Part shown: one piece after another, positions 32,453 through 41,225 of the stretch
Numbering within the stretch: position 1 is the first letter of the stretch
Layout: every line of letters begins with the position of its first letter
From: Virgisporangium aurantiacum
Lineage (GTDB): Bacteria > Actinomycetota > Actinomycetes > Mycobacteriales > Micromonosporaceae
DNA: 64,000 nucleotides
Assembly: GCF_016863635.1 (NCBI RefSeq)
Contig: NZ_BOPG01000027.1
Span: 124,001 to 188,000 of the forward strand
Reading direction: 5' to 3'
Notes under the pieces: model-generated
The model's input: the letters and a program-made list of their open reading frames with translations, nothing else
Databases searched by the model: none
Told to the model about the DNA's origin: nothing
Translations under genes and position numbers: made by a program

Positions 32453-34735
32453 CTAGTCACCTGTAGCCGTGGGGCGGGGGAGATGGACGGTGATCGTGGT
32501 GCCGCCGGTGTTGGGGTTGTGGATGGTGATGGTGCCGTGGTGGGCGTCGACGATGGCGCTGGCGAGGGTGAGGCCGAGCCCGGTGCCGGGAATCGAGGTG
32601 TGCGCGGCGTTGCTGGCGCGGTAGAAGCGGCGGAACAGCCGGTGGCGCTCGGCTGCGGGGACGCCGATCCCGTGGTCGGTGACGGTGAGTTCGACGGTGG
32701 TGGGCGCGGCCGTCAGCGTCAGGTGCACGTCGCCGCCGTGCGGGCTGTACTTGATCGCGTTGTACAGCAGGTTGTCCACGACCTGGCGGAGCCGGCGCGG
32801 GTCGCCGGGCACGGTCAGGGTGGGGGGCGTGGTGGTGTGCAGGTGGACGCCGCTGGCGGCGGCGGCCGGGCCGACCGCGTCGAGGGCCGCGGTGACGAGG
32901 GCGGGCAGGTCGACGTCGGTGGACCGGAGGGGGTCCTCGCCGGTTTCCAGGGCGGCCAGGTCGAGCAGTCCGACGACGACCGTGTTGAGCCCGATGGCGT
33001 TTCGCGAGATGACCTCGACGAGTTCGCGGCTGTCCGCGGTGAGGGTGGGGTCTTCGAGCAGCAGTTCGGTGTAGGAGAAGATCGACGTCAGCGGGGTGCG
33101 GATGGCATGGCCGGCGAGGGCGACGAAGTCGTCCTTGGCGTGGGCGAGCTGGCCGGCGAGGTCGCTGGCGTGGTGCCGGGTGAGGAAGTGCCCGATCTGC
33201 TCGGCGACGGCGTCGAGCAGGCCGGCGACCAGGAACTCGTCATCCTCGGCACGGCTGGTCAGGCAGGCGATCAGCCCCGGCGTCCCCCCGTCCCCGCCCG
33301 CACCACCGCCCGGGTCGATCGCGGCGAGCATGGCGGTTCTCAGCCCGCGTCCGGCGCAGGCGGTCGTGAAGACGCGGAGCGGCTCGGACTGCTGTTGCGG
33401 TGTGCGGGTCAGGTCGGGCAACCAGAGCGACGTGCCGGTCTCGACGAGCTCGGCGAGGCCGGCCAGGTCGCGGGGGATCACGTCGGGAATGAGGTCGTCG
33501 AGGTCGACGCCCGGCGCGCTCCATCGGGCGACCTGGCGCAGGGTGTCCGGATTGACGGGATCGACCAGCCACAGCGAGGTGAACGACCAGCCCAGTACCT
33601 CGCCCAGATGCTCGACCAGCTCCGGCGCGGCCTGATCGAGGGTGTCGGCGTCGGCGAGGATGCGCGCGATGGCCAGTTCGCCGTCGCGGAGGCGTTCGGC
33701 CCGCAGCCGGTCGGTGATGTCGGAGATGGTGGAGACCGCGCCGAGGCGCTGCCCGTCGGCGGCGAGGATGGGAGCGCTGTTGGTGAGCAGGTAGCGGTCG
33801 GGTCGGTCGGGTGTCCGCACGACGGTGCGGAAATCGCGGACGTGTTCCCCGCGCAGCGCCCGGGCCGCCGCGGTGTCGTCCGGTGCGACGGGTTGCCCGT
33901 CGAGGTGGTAGAGCCGTTGCTGCACCATGGCCAGGGCCTGCTCCGGCGTCGCGTCGTCGAGCCGGGGGTCGATGTGGCGCAGGATGCGGTTGAACAGCAC
34001 CGGCCGGCCGGAGCTGTCCACCGCGAGCACGCCGACCTGGACGGCGTCGAGCAGCGCGGTGATGAACCCACCTCGAACCTCGGACCGGACGGCGGCGTTC
34101 ACCCCGCCGTCGGCGGCAATGCCGTCGGCCGTTCTGTCGGCCGTTCTGTCGGCCGTTCCGTCGGCCGTGTCGTCGGCCGTGGAGGTGGCGGCCGTGGCGG
34201 GTTCGGCCAACGCGGCCATGGCGGTGTCGACCGGGTCGTCGGCCGGGATGGGCCCGATCAGGGCGGCGATCTCGACGAGAGTGGACTGCTCCTGGTCCGT
34301 CCAGTGCCGCGGTCGCGTGTCGACCACGGTCAGCGCGCCGACCGGCCGGTCCCGGGTGTCCCGGAGCGGGACGCCGGCAAAGGCCCGCACTCCGTGCTCG
34401 GCGACCAGCCGGTGGGTCCGCAGCGTCCGGTCGGTGGTCATGTCGTCGACCGCCACCGGATGGTCGGCGGCCACGACATGGCGGCACAACGAGTAGTCCC
34501 GGGCCGCGCGACGGCCCAGGAATTGTTCGGGCAGGCCGTGCGCGCCGAGGAAGTCGTCGCGGGCGCCGCCGACCACGGTCACCAGGCCGGTGGGGGTATC
34601 GAGTAATCGGGCGGCGAGCCGGGCGATGCCGTCCAGCGGAATCGACAGGCCGGGCAGGACCCGGCGGGCCCGGCGCGCGGCGGCCACTCGGGACGCACTA
34701 CCGAGGACCGCGCCGTCGGCGTCCGACATGATCAT
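32453..34735 (-). CDS. GAF-PAS-GAF sensor histidine kinase
   Basis: Soluble sensor kinase of about 760 residues. Domain order: GAF (residues ~30-160, FLGAHGLPEQFLGRRAARDYSLCRHVVAADHPVAVDD), a Thr/Ala/Asp repeat linker (~185-207), PAS with PAC (~223-345), a second GAF-like domain (~360-520), HisKA (KDDFVALAGHAIRTPLTSIFSYTEL) and HATPase_c (NLLYNAIKYSPHGGDV, IPGTGLGLTLASAIVDAHHG). No membrane segment. The Shine-Dalgarno GAGGAG lies just before the ATG codons at 34735 and 34729; either may be the start, and the ATG at 34756 is less likely. Confidence 0.83.
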   Translation of the reverse strand: MIMSDADGAVLGSASRVAAARRARRVLPGLSIPLDGIARLAARLLDTPTGLVTVVGGARDDFLGAHGLPEQFLGRRAARDYSLCRHVVAADHPVAVDDMTTDRTLRTHRLVAEHGVRAFAGVPLRDTRDRPVGALTVVDTRPRHWTDQEQSTLVEIAALIGPIPADDPVDTAMAALAEPATAATSTADDTADGTADRTADRTADGIAADGGVNAAVRSEVRGGFITALLDAVQVGVLAVDSSGRPVLFNRILRHIDPRLDDATPEQALAMVQQRLYHLDGQPVAPDDTAAARALRGEHVRDFRTVVRTPDRPDRYLLTNSAPILAADGQRLGAVSTISDITDRLRAERLRDGELAIARILADADTLDQAAPELVEHLGEVLGWSFTSLWLVDPVNPDTLRQVARWSAPGVDLDDLIPDVIPRDLAGLAELVETGTSLWLPDLTRTPQQQSEPLRVFTTACAGRGLRTAMLAAIDPGGGAGGDGGTPGLIACLTSRAEDDEFLVAGLLDAVAEQIGHFLTRHHASDLAGQLAHAKDDFVALAGHAIRTPLTSIFSYTELLLEDPTLTADSRELVEVISRNAIGLNTVVVGLLDLAALETGEDPLRSTDVDLPALVTAALDAVGPAAAASGVHLHTTTPPTLTVPGDPRRLRQVVDNLLYNAIKYSPHGGDVHLTLTAAPTTVELTVTDHGIGVPAAERHRLFRRFYRASNAAHTSIPGTGLGLTLASAIVDAHHGTITIHNPNTGGTTITVHLPRPTATGD
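34123..34182 (-). repeat. 12-base tandem repeat in sensor-kinase linker
   Basis: Five consecutive 12-base units based on GTCGGCCGTTCT encode T-A-D-x repeats on the minus strand, in the linker between the first GAF and the PAS domain. The units differ by one to three bases. Copy-number change would alter linker length without a frameshift. Confidence 0.8.
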
Positions 34736-34832
34736 CACTCTCCTCAAGGTCGGCAACCGCTACCCCCCTCCGGAACCGGGACAAACCTCGGCCGCCCGGA
34801 ATCACCCGGCCGGGTGACGCACACGCGGCAAC

Positions 34833-36998
34833 TCACGGGTAGCGCAGCCCGCCGGCCTCCGCGACGTTGACGCGCGCGGCGTTGACGGCGTACGCGTAGG
34901 CGTCGTAGCCGGTCTCGGTGGGATGGAACGAGATCTGCACCTCCGGAACGATGAACGAGTGGATCCAGGCGTCCCTGTCGAGGGCGCCCGCGCAGGCGCC
35001 GTGGCCGGCGAACCGCTCCGCCGGTTTGTAGGCGACCGATGTCACCCCGGCCTCCTGTGCGGCGGAGTCGATCACGTCGTTCATGAGCAGGCCCATGTCG
35101 CGGATCATGACCTTGTCCTCGCGGCTGAGGGTGAGCTCGGTGTCGTCGAGACAGACGTCGTCGGGGTCGATGAGAAGCGGGTAGCCGACGGCGTAGATGT
35201 CGGCGCCGGGCAGCTCCGCCCGGAGCTTGGTGTAGAGCTCGACCAGTCGGGTCCGGACGATGCCGTTGATCCTGTCGGTGATCTCCTGCCGCTGCCCGGC
35301 GCAGTCGGGCCCGATGAGCAGGCAGTTCACCAGCGCGCCGAAGAATCCGGCGTCGTTGCCACCGGCGGTCACGGTGACCATGGTGGACCCGCGGGCGTGC
35401 ACCGCCCGCAGGTCCGGCAGCTGCTTGTCGATGACGTCGCGGGCGGTGTTGCCGCCGCACGCCAGCATCCGCGCGGACGCCTCCCACGACGCGGTGATCT
35501 CCAACGGCCAGGCGAACGGCGAGCGGAGGCAGTACGTCTCGTCGAGGAAGCCGCCGGTGCCGGCGGAGAACGAGTCGCCGAGGGCGAAGTAGTTCGTGTA
35601 GGCCGGGGTGCCCTTGGTGCGGATGTCGACCTGGTTCGACTTCGTGCCGTCCAGGCCACCGTTGACCGGCACGATCCGGAACCGGTACCACGTACCGGGG
35701 TTCAGCAGTTCGACGGTGAACGAGTTCGTCGGGTGCGGCAACGCGTACGGCAGGCGGTTCCACGAGTTGCCTTCCTCGCCGCAGGCGAGTTCGCCGCGCA
35801 GCTCGCACATCTCGATCATGTAGCCGGAGGCGTTGGACACCGTGCTCCACAACAGCCGCACGTCGTGTTGCGTCTCGCCGATCACGCCGACGATCTCGGG
35901 CTGTCCGACCGGGGGAGTGCCGGGAACCGTCGCCCGGCCGACCGCTCCGCCGTGCCCGACCATGACGCCCTTGAGCGGCACCGCCCGGTACTCGATGGTC
36001 CAGCCGGCCGGCAGGGGTTTCGCCGTCCAGGTCGTGCCGGTGAGCGGTACCGGGAGCGGCTTGAAGATCCCCTCGCCGATGCTGACGATGCGTTGCTCGA
36101 TGTAGATGGCGTTGGCGCCGGGGGTCCTGGCCCAGGTGAGGGTGATGCCGCCGGCGACCGGGCGCGCGGTGACGGCGCCGCCGCCGCCGGCGCCCCAGAC
36201 GACGAAGTCGGGGATCGTTCCGTAGGCGCGGCCGATGCCGAGTTGGCTGAGACCGTCGGCGAACTTGGCGGCGATCCGCACCTCGCCGGTCGAGTTCGGG
36301 TGGACGCCGTCCCAGGTGTGCCGGACCGGATCCCAGCCGGCGTCGGTGTTCGCGATGACGACCCGGGAGCGGCTGGTGGAGAGCCGGTTCGCGAGCGCGT
36401 CGTACTGGCGGTTGACCTCCGCGATCAGACCGGCGTCGATGACCGTTCTGCGCCACAGGTCGCCGCGGGTGAGGACGTGCCCGAGCACGATGTCGAGGTC
36501 GGGGTTGGCCGACCGGGCGTTGGCGATGAGCCGTTCCATGTCGGCGGCCAGCCCCACCGGGGTCTGGCCCAACCAGGCCAGGTCGTTGATGCCCAGCAGC
36601 ACCGTCATCGTGGTCGCGTCGGACGAGGCGACGGCCGCGGCGATCGTGTCCTTCTCGGCGGAGACCGCCCGGCCCCACAACGCGTGGTGCTGGCGGTCGA
36701 AGTTCGCGTCGAGGTAACTCTGCGAGCCGCTGCGGCCGTTGACGTTGTCGTACAGGTCCGTCCGGTCGCCGACGAAGTCGACGGTGCCGGGGGCGACGGC
36801 GGCGAGGTGCTTCGCGAGGCGGTACCGCCAGGTGTAGTCGCTGGCCGAGCCGTGGGTGATCGAGTCGCCGACGATCAGCAGGCGCGTCGACGGAGCCGCC
36901 CGGGCCGGCAATGCCCACAGGGGCACGGTCGCGAGGCAGACGACGACAGTGACGACACGGGTGACGACACGGGCGACGAGACGGGCCGGGGCACGCAT
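34833..36998 (-). CDS. secreted protein with two SGNH-hydrolase domains
   Basis: 721-residue exported protein. The signal peptide (residues 1-35) ends LWALPARAA. The first SGNH domain has LLIVGDSITHGSAS (block I Ser), LLGINDLAWLG (block III) and DGVHPNSTGEVRIA (block V). After two fibronectin-III-like modules comes a second SGNH domain with FALGDSFSAGTGGF, VTAGGNDAGFFGA and SFHPTETGYDAYAYAV. Both catalytic Ser and Asp-x-x-His sets look intact. It is probably an extracellular esterase/lipase or carbohydrate deacetylase. I chose ATG 36998 because it begins the signal peptide and TACGGT lies seven bases upstream (leaderless type). Divergent from the large secreted protein at 37117. Confidence 0.8.
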   Translation of the reverse strand: MRAPARLVARVVTRVVTVVVCLATVPLWALPARAAPSTRLLIVGDSITHGSASDYTWRYRLAKHLAAVAPGTVDFVGDRTDLYDNVNGRSGSQSYLDANFDRQHHALWGRAVSAEKDTIAAAVASSDATTMTVLLGINDLAWLGQTPVGLAADMERLIANARSANPDLDIVLGHVLTRGDLWRRTVIDAGLIAEVNRQYDALANRLSTSRSRVVIANTDAGWDPVRHTWDGVHPNSTGEVRIAAKFADGLSQLGIGRAYGTIPDFVVWGAGGGGAVTARPVAGGITLTWARTPGANAIYIEQRIVSIGEGIFKPLPVPLTGTTWTAKPLPAGWTIEYRAVPLKGVMVGHGGAVGRATVPGTPPVGQPEIVGVIGETQHDVRLLWSTVSNASGYMIEMCELRGELACGEEGNSWNRLPYALPHPTNSFTVELLNPGTWYRFRIVPVNGGLDGTKSNQVDIRTKGTPAYTNYFALGDSFSAGTGGFLDETYCLRSPFAWPLEITASWEASARMLACGGNTARDVIDKQLPDLRAVHARGSTMVTVTAGGNDAGFFGALVNCLLIGPDCAGQRQEITDRINGIVRTRLVELYTKLRAELPGADIYAVGYPLLIDPDDVCLDDTELTLSREDKVMIRDMGLLMNDVIDSAAQEAGVTSVAYKPAERFAGHGACAGALDRDAWIHSFIVPEVQISFHPTETGYDAYAYAVNAARVNVAEAGGLRYP

Positions 36999-37005
36999 GG
37001 CGGCC

Positions 37006-37046
37006 ACCGTAGGGAACCTCCGTACATGTTCCGTACATTTACGGAG
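37006..37046. promoter_or_regulatory. divergent promoter with inverted and direct repeats
   Basis: CTCCGTA (37018-37024) and TACGGAG (37040-37046) form a perfect inverted repeat, and CCGTACAT occurs twice in direct order inside it (37020-37027 and 37031-37038). TACGGT (37006-37011, minus strand) is the presumed -10 of the SGNH gene, seven bases from its ATG. The layout suggests one regulator controlling both secreted-protein genes. Confidence 0.55.
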
Positions 37047-37116
37047 ATCCGGCCGCCGGGTGCGCGCGAACAGGTGATGTAGCACGGGGTCCACTTCACG
37101 CCACCCGGAGATTCTC

Positions 37117-40100
37117 ATGCGCAGACGCGTTGTTCCGGCTGCCCTCGCCGCGGTGCTCGGCGCGGCCCTGCTGGTGCTGGCCGGCCCGGCCACGCCGGCG
37201 AGCGCCAGCAGCGTCAACTCCTGGGCGTACGCGTACGTGGACCCGGTGGGCCGGCCGGCCGGTGCGCTGCCGGTCGATCCGATGCGCAGCGACAGTTCGA
37301 TGAAGAGCGTCGCCGTCGCGTCGAAGTCGGAGACCGGCCGGTTCATGGTGCGGTTCCCGCAGGCGGCGCTGCTGGCGACCGACCTCGGCGTCGCGCACGT
37401 CACGGCGGCCACCCCGCAGCGGCACTGCCAACTCGACGAGTACCTGCACAGCGGGCCGGACGTGGTGGTGTACGTGGCCTGTTGGGGGTCCCAGGACCGG
37501 GGCGCCGCCGGCCTGATCGCGTTCCGGTCCGACGCGGCCTTCACCGTGCTGTGGACGTCCGCGCCGGATGTCATCTCGGCCTCGCCGGGCGCCTACGCCT
37601 ACGCCCGGGTGGAGACCGCGTACGGCGGGTTCCGGGTGGCCCGGACCAGCGGCACCACGGTGAACCTGCTGCAGTCCGCCGCCTACCGGTACAACGTGCG
37701 GTTCGGCGGCATCGGCAGTTCGCGCGACGGTGGCAACATCCAGGTGACCACGTTGCACACGCCGGGCACGTCCTGCGTGCCGGTCGAGTGGCGCGACTTC
37801 CCCGCCGGCTTCCAGGAGATCGTGGTCGAGTGCCAGGACCTGGAGGGCAACCCGGTGTCGGCCGACTTCACCGTCAGCTTCACCCGGGCCCGGTCCATCA
37901 TCGGCACGACCGCCAACCGGTTCGCCTACGTGGAGACCGAGGCGGGCGAGACCACCACGTTCAACTCGACCGGCGGGCTGGCCGGCAACGTGTGGTTCCC
38001 GACGTACGAGGACGTCTCGTTCTCCTTCAACGGTGCGCCGGACAGCGGGCCGTTCCTGGTGCTGGCGACCGGTTTCGTCACGCGCGGACTGTTCTGTTCC
38101 GCGTACAACTGGTCGCTCACGCCGGGCGCGTCGGTGAGCGCCGCCACCGGCAGGACGTCCTGCGCCGGCACCGGCCCCGCACCGCAGCGGATGCGCAGCT
38201 TCGAGACGTTCCTGTCCACCGGCACCGCGCCGAGCCCCGAGCCGGGCGAGGTGGTGCTGCCGCCGGACGCCATCCGGATCAACGGCTTCAACCCGTCCCG
38301 GATCGGCCCGACCAGTGCCCGGATCAGCTTCGACCTCACCGCCCGCGCGTACGAGTACGCCAGCGACCCGGCGCAGACCACGCTCACCGTGAACGGCACC
38401 CCGGTCCCGGCCGACCGGATCCAGGTCAACCCGACCCAGGTCTTCGCCAGCAACGCGTTGGTGTCCGGCCGCAACCAGATCGTCCTGAACAGCCGGCTGT
38501 CCACCGGCGACCCGGTCCACTTCGAACAGACGGTGTGGGCCGGCGACGCCACCGTGCGTCTGTCCATTGTGGACGAGACGGGCGCGCCGGTGCGGGACAA
38601 CGCGTTCGTCGAGATCTACGCGGTGTCCGACCCGGGCATCCGGAGTGACTTCGGGGTGACCGACGGCCGGTTCGACCTCCCGAACGTGCCGCGGACGACG
38701 GTGATGGTGGAGGTGAACGTGCAGGGCCGGCTCGGCTCGCTCGGCTTCATGGGCCAGGACGGTTCGGCCACGGTGGTCGTCCGCGGCCTGAGCACGCCGA
38801 GCACCGTCGACAACAACGACTTCAGCCAGGGCCTCGCCGGCTACGGCGGCAACGCCCAGAAGGTCAGCCTGATCCCGCACACCGAGGGCTTCTACCCGCC
38901 GATCGACACCTCGGCCGCGGCGACCGCCGGAAAGGGCGGCGCCGCCTCGGTCGACCGCAGGGGCAGCGGCGCGGCCACCGACGTGGTGACGGCGCGCGGC
39001 GGAACGCGCGCCGCTGGCACGCCGCCGCTGTCCCTCTCCGCCGCCCGGCGGGCGGCCACCGCTGCCGCCGCCCCGGACAACGACCTCGCGGTGGAGACGT
39101 TCGGGCAGGGGCCGCAGCGGGTGTTCCGCACGTTCCGCACCGTGCCGGGGCAGACCGACGTGCGGCTGCGCTACCGGTTCATCACGTCGGAGGTGCCGTT
39201 CGGGTTCTTCGGTACCGAGTTCGACGACTACTTCGCGGTGAGCGTCCGGACCAGCGGCGGGGTCGCCCGGGAGATCAACTCCATGAACGGGTTGGGGCTG
39301 GCCCAGTTCGACTACCCGTCCGGGTCCACCGCCTGGCGCGACGTCGTGCTCCCGGTCAACCCGAATGGCGAGGTGGTGCAGGTCGACCTGACCGTGGCCA
39401 ACGTGGCCGACGCGTTCTACAACTCGGCGGTCGTGGTCGGCTTCATCCAGCCCGCGGTCGACACGCTGACCCCGGCCCTGCGCTGGGACCCGCAGCGGGG
39501 TGGGATGGAGCTGAAGTACACGCTGTCGCAGCGGACCGAGCAGATCCGGAGCATCGACATCTACTTCGCCCGCGGCACGACGTTCGAGAGCCGGCTCGGC
39601 AACGCGGTGGGCAGCTTCCGGATCGCGGCCGGAACGGCCGCCGGGACGTACACCGTCAACATTCCCGGCAGTTCGCTGGGCAACGACCCGGCGGGCACCG
39701 CGTTCCTGATCGCGGTGGCCAGCCCGACCCGGGTGGCCAACCTCAAGGACGTCAACCTGGGCTTCGGTCCGAACGCGGCGCGCGACCCGGGGGACGTCAC
39801 GCTGGTGGACATCGTCAAGGACGGGCTGCGGGTCGCCGGCCAGGACAAGGCGACGGTCAGCTCGGCGTTCCGCCGGCCCGAGGACATGGCCCGGATCCTG
39901 TTCGACAACCTGACGAAGGGCGATGACCTGGCGGCGAACATCAAGGCCCAGATCGAAACGTACAACGACACGGCCGACATGGTGATCAACGTCTTCAAGG
40001 ACAAGACGAACGGTCTGACCAAGGCGCAGGCGGTCGCGATGCGCGCCACCATCCAGGCGGCGATGCTGACCAAGATCAACGAGGTCGGTTGCGAGAACGT

Positions 40101-40323
40101 GACCCAGCACTGCGTGTCACCGGCACAGCGGATCACCTTCGACATCGTGTACGACGAGAAGGGCGTCGGCGGCGACTTCGCCGCGAACGGCAACGGCGCG
40201 AGGTTCCGCGAGGCGGTCCGGCCCCGGATCACGAAGGTGATCGACGAGACCCCGGGCCCGAACCGCGCGCCGCCCCTCGGTGCCCAGTCCAACAACTGCT
40301 ACCACCTGGAGTTGGCCCGCTGA
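37117..40323 (+). CDS. large secreted repeat protein of unknown function
   Basis: 1068-residue exported protein not assigned to a family. The signal peptide ends LVLAGPATPASA (residues ~1-30). Residues ~34-370 hold three diverged repeats of about 100 residues, each with an opening AYAYV/FAYVET, a G-x-V-x-V-T strand and a paired-cysteine C...W...C pattern. Residues ~380-480 resemble an Ig-like module (INGFNPSRIGPTSARISFDL), ~500-565 a carboxypeptidase-regulatory-like fold (TVRLSIVDETGAPVRDNAFVEIYAV). A central choice-of-anchor-like region (FRTFRTVPGQTDVRLRYRFITSEVPFGFFGTEFDDYFAV) and a helical C-terminus follow. It is probably a cell-surface or adhesive protein, divergently expressed with the double SGNH hydrolase. 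Confidence 0.65.
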   Translation: MRRRVVPAALAAVLGAALLVLAGPATPASASSVNSWAYAYVDPVGRPAGALPVDPMRSDSSMKSVAVASKSETGRFMVRFPQAALLATDLGVAHVTAATPQRHCQLDEYLHSGPDVVVYVACWGSQDRGAAGLIAFRSDAAFTVLWTSAPDVISASPGAYAYARVETAYGGFRVARTSGTTVNLLQSAAYRYNVRFGGIGSSRDGGNIQVTTLHTPGTSCVPVEWRDFPAGFQEIVVECQDLEGNPVSADFTVSFTRARSIIGTTANRFAYVETEAGETTTFNSTGGLAGNVWFPTYEDVSFSFNGAPDSGPFLVLATGFVTRGLFCSAYNWSLTPGASVSAATGRTSCAGTGPAPQRMRSFETFLSTGTAPSPEPGEVVLPPDAIRINGFNPSRIGPTSARISFDLTARAYEYASDPAQTTLTVNGTPVPADRIQVNPTQVFASNALVSGRNQIVLNSRLSTGDPVHFEQTVWAGDATVRLSIVDETGAPVRDNAFVEIYAVSDPGIRSDFGVTDGRFDLPNVPRTTVMVEVNVQGRLGSLGFMGQDGSATVVVRGLSTPSTVDNNDFSQGLAGYGGNAQKVSLIPHTEGFYPPIDTSAAATAGKGGAASVDRRGSGAATDVVTARGGTRAAGTPPLSLSAARRAATAAAAPDNDLAVETFGQGPQRVFRTFRTVPGQTDVRLRYRFITSEVPFGFFGTEFDDYFAVSVRTSGGVAREINSMNGLGLAQFDYPSGSTAWRDVVLPVNPNGEVVQVDLTVANVADAFYNSAVVVGFIQPAVDTLTPALRWDPQRGGMELKYTLSQRTEQIRSIDIYFARGTTFESRLGNAVGSFRIAAGTAAGTYTVNIPGSSLGNDPAGTAFLIAVASPTRVANLKDVNLGFGPNAARDPGDVTLVDIVKDGLRVAGQDKATVSSAFRRPEDMARILFDNLTKGDDLAANIKAQIETYNDTADMVINVFKDKTNGLTKAQAVAMRATIQAAMLTKINEVGCENVTQHCVSPAQRITFDIVYDEKGVGGDFAANGNGARFREAVRPRITKVIDETPGPNRAPPLGAQSNNCYHLELAR

Positions 40324-40351
40324 CGCCGTCGGTCGTGCCGGGTGTGTTGAG

Positions 40352-41179
40352 ATGGGTGGCGTGCAGATGCGTCCCGTGGAGTTGGCGGCGATCCGTGCCG
40401 GTGACGTCGACCTGGCGTTCCGTCGGTGGGACCGGCCCCGGGTCAGGGTCGGTACCCAGATGCGGACGATGGTCGGGCTGGTCGAGGTGACGTCGGTCGA
40501 CCGGGTTCCGGTGCGGTCGTTGACCGCCGCCGACGCCCGCCGGGCCGGCGCGCCGTCGCTGGTCGCACTCCGGCAGGGATTGGACCGTGTGCACGCCGAC
40601 CGGCCGGTGTACCGGATCGGCCTGCGGTACGCGGGTGTCGACCCGCGGCAGGCGTTGCGCGAGGAGGTGCCCGACGCCGCGGAGCTCGGCGCGATCCGGG
40701 AGTGGCTCGACCGGCTCGACCGGGCCTCGTCGACCGGGCCGTGGACGCGGGCGACGCTGCTGCTGATCGACGAACTGCCGGCCGTCCGGGCGCCCGATCT
40801 CGCCCACCGGATGGGGCGTGACACCCTGTCGTTCAAACAGAACGTGCGCAAGCTGAAGGAGCGCGGCCTGACCGAGTCGCTCGACATCGGGTACCGGCTT
40901 TCGCCGCGGGGCGCCGCCGTCCTGGACCACGAGGGCCATCCCCGGCCGTCCCGGGACCGGTCGGAACCGGAGCCGGGCATCCCGCTGCCGCACCTCGGCG
41001 CCGGCGCGACGCGTGCGCTCACCGCGCTCGGCGTGGTCCGGCTCGAACAGGTGGCCGGGCTCAGTTTCGGCGAGGTGCGCGCGCTGAACGGCGTCGGGCC
41101 CTACGCCCTCCGCCGGCTGCGGGAGGCGATGGACGCGGCCGGGCTGGCCTTCCTCGACGAGCCCGACACCGCCATGTAG
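40352..41179 (+). CDS. ASCH-like/winged-helix/helix-hairpin-helix protein
   Basis: 275-residue protein, function not recognised. Residues 1-95 look like an ASCH/PUA-type RNA-binding barrel (MRPVELAAIRAGDVDLAFRRWDRPRVRVGTQ, VGLVEVTSVDRVPV). Residues ~130-195 form a winged helix (TRATLLLIDELPAVRAPDLAHRMGRDTLSFKQNVRKLKERGLTESLDIGYRLSPRG). Residues ~212-270 resemble a helix-hairpin-helix/alpha-CTD module (LPHLGAGATRALTALGVVRLEQVAGL, LNGVGPYALRRLREAM). The start is uncertain between ATG 40352, GTG 40361 and ATG 40367. A nucleic-acid-binding regulator is the reasonable inference. Confidence 0.65.
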   Translation: MGGVQMRPVELAAIRAGDVDLAFRRWDRPRVRVGTQMRTMVGLVEVTSVDRVPVRSLTAADARRAGAPSLVALRQGLDRVHADRPVYRIGLRYAGVDPRQALREEVPDAAELGAIREWLDRLDRASSTGPWTRATLLLIDELPAVRAPDLAHRMGRDTLSFKQNVRKLKERGLTESLDIGYRLSPRGAAVLDHEGHPRPSRDRSEPEPGIPLPHLGAGATRALTALGVVRLEQVAGLSFGEVRALNGVGPYALRRLREAMDAAGLAFLDEPDTAM

Positions 41180-41225
41180 GCGGCGCGTCTTGCGGGCCGG
41201 GGGAGCACCGGCCATCCTCGAGGAC

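Noticed and set aside
31985-34606. 873-codon plus-strand open frame
   Set aside because: It is antisense to the sensor kinase, which has full GAF, PAS, HisKA and HATPase motifs.
37096-40110. 1004-codon minus-strand open frame opposite the large secreted protein
   Set aside because: The plus-strand frame has a signal peptide and structured repeats; the minus frame is repetitive Arg/Gly/Val/Asp sequence typical of antisense translation.
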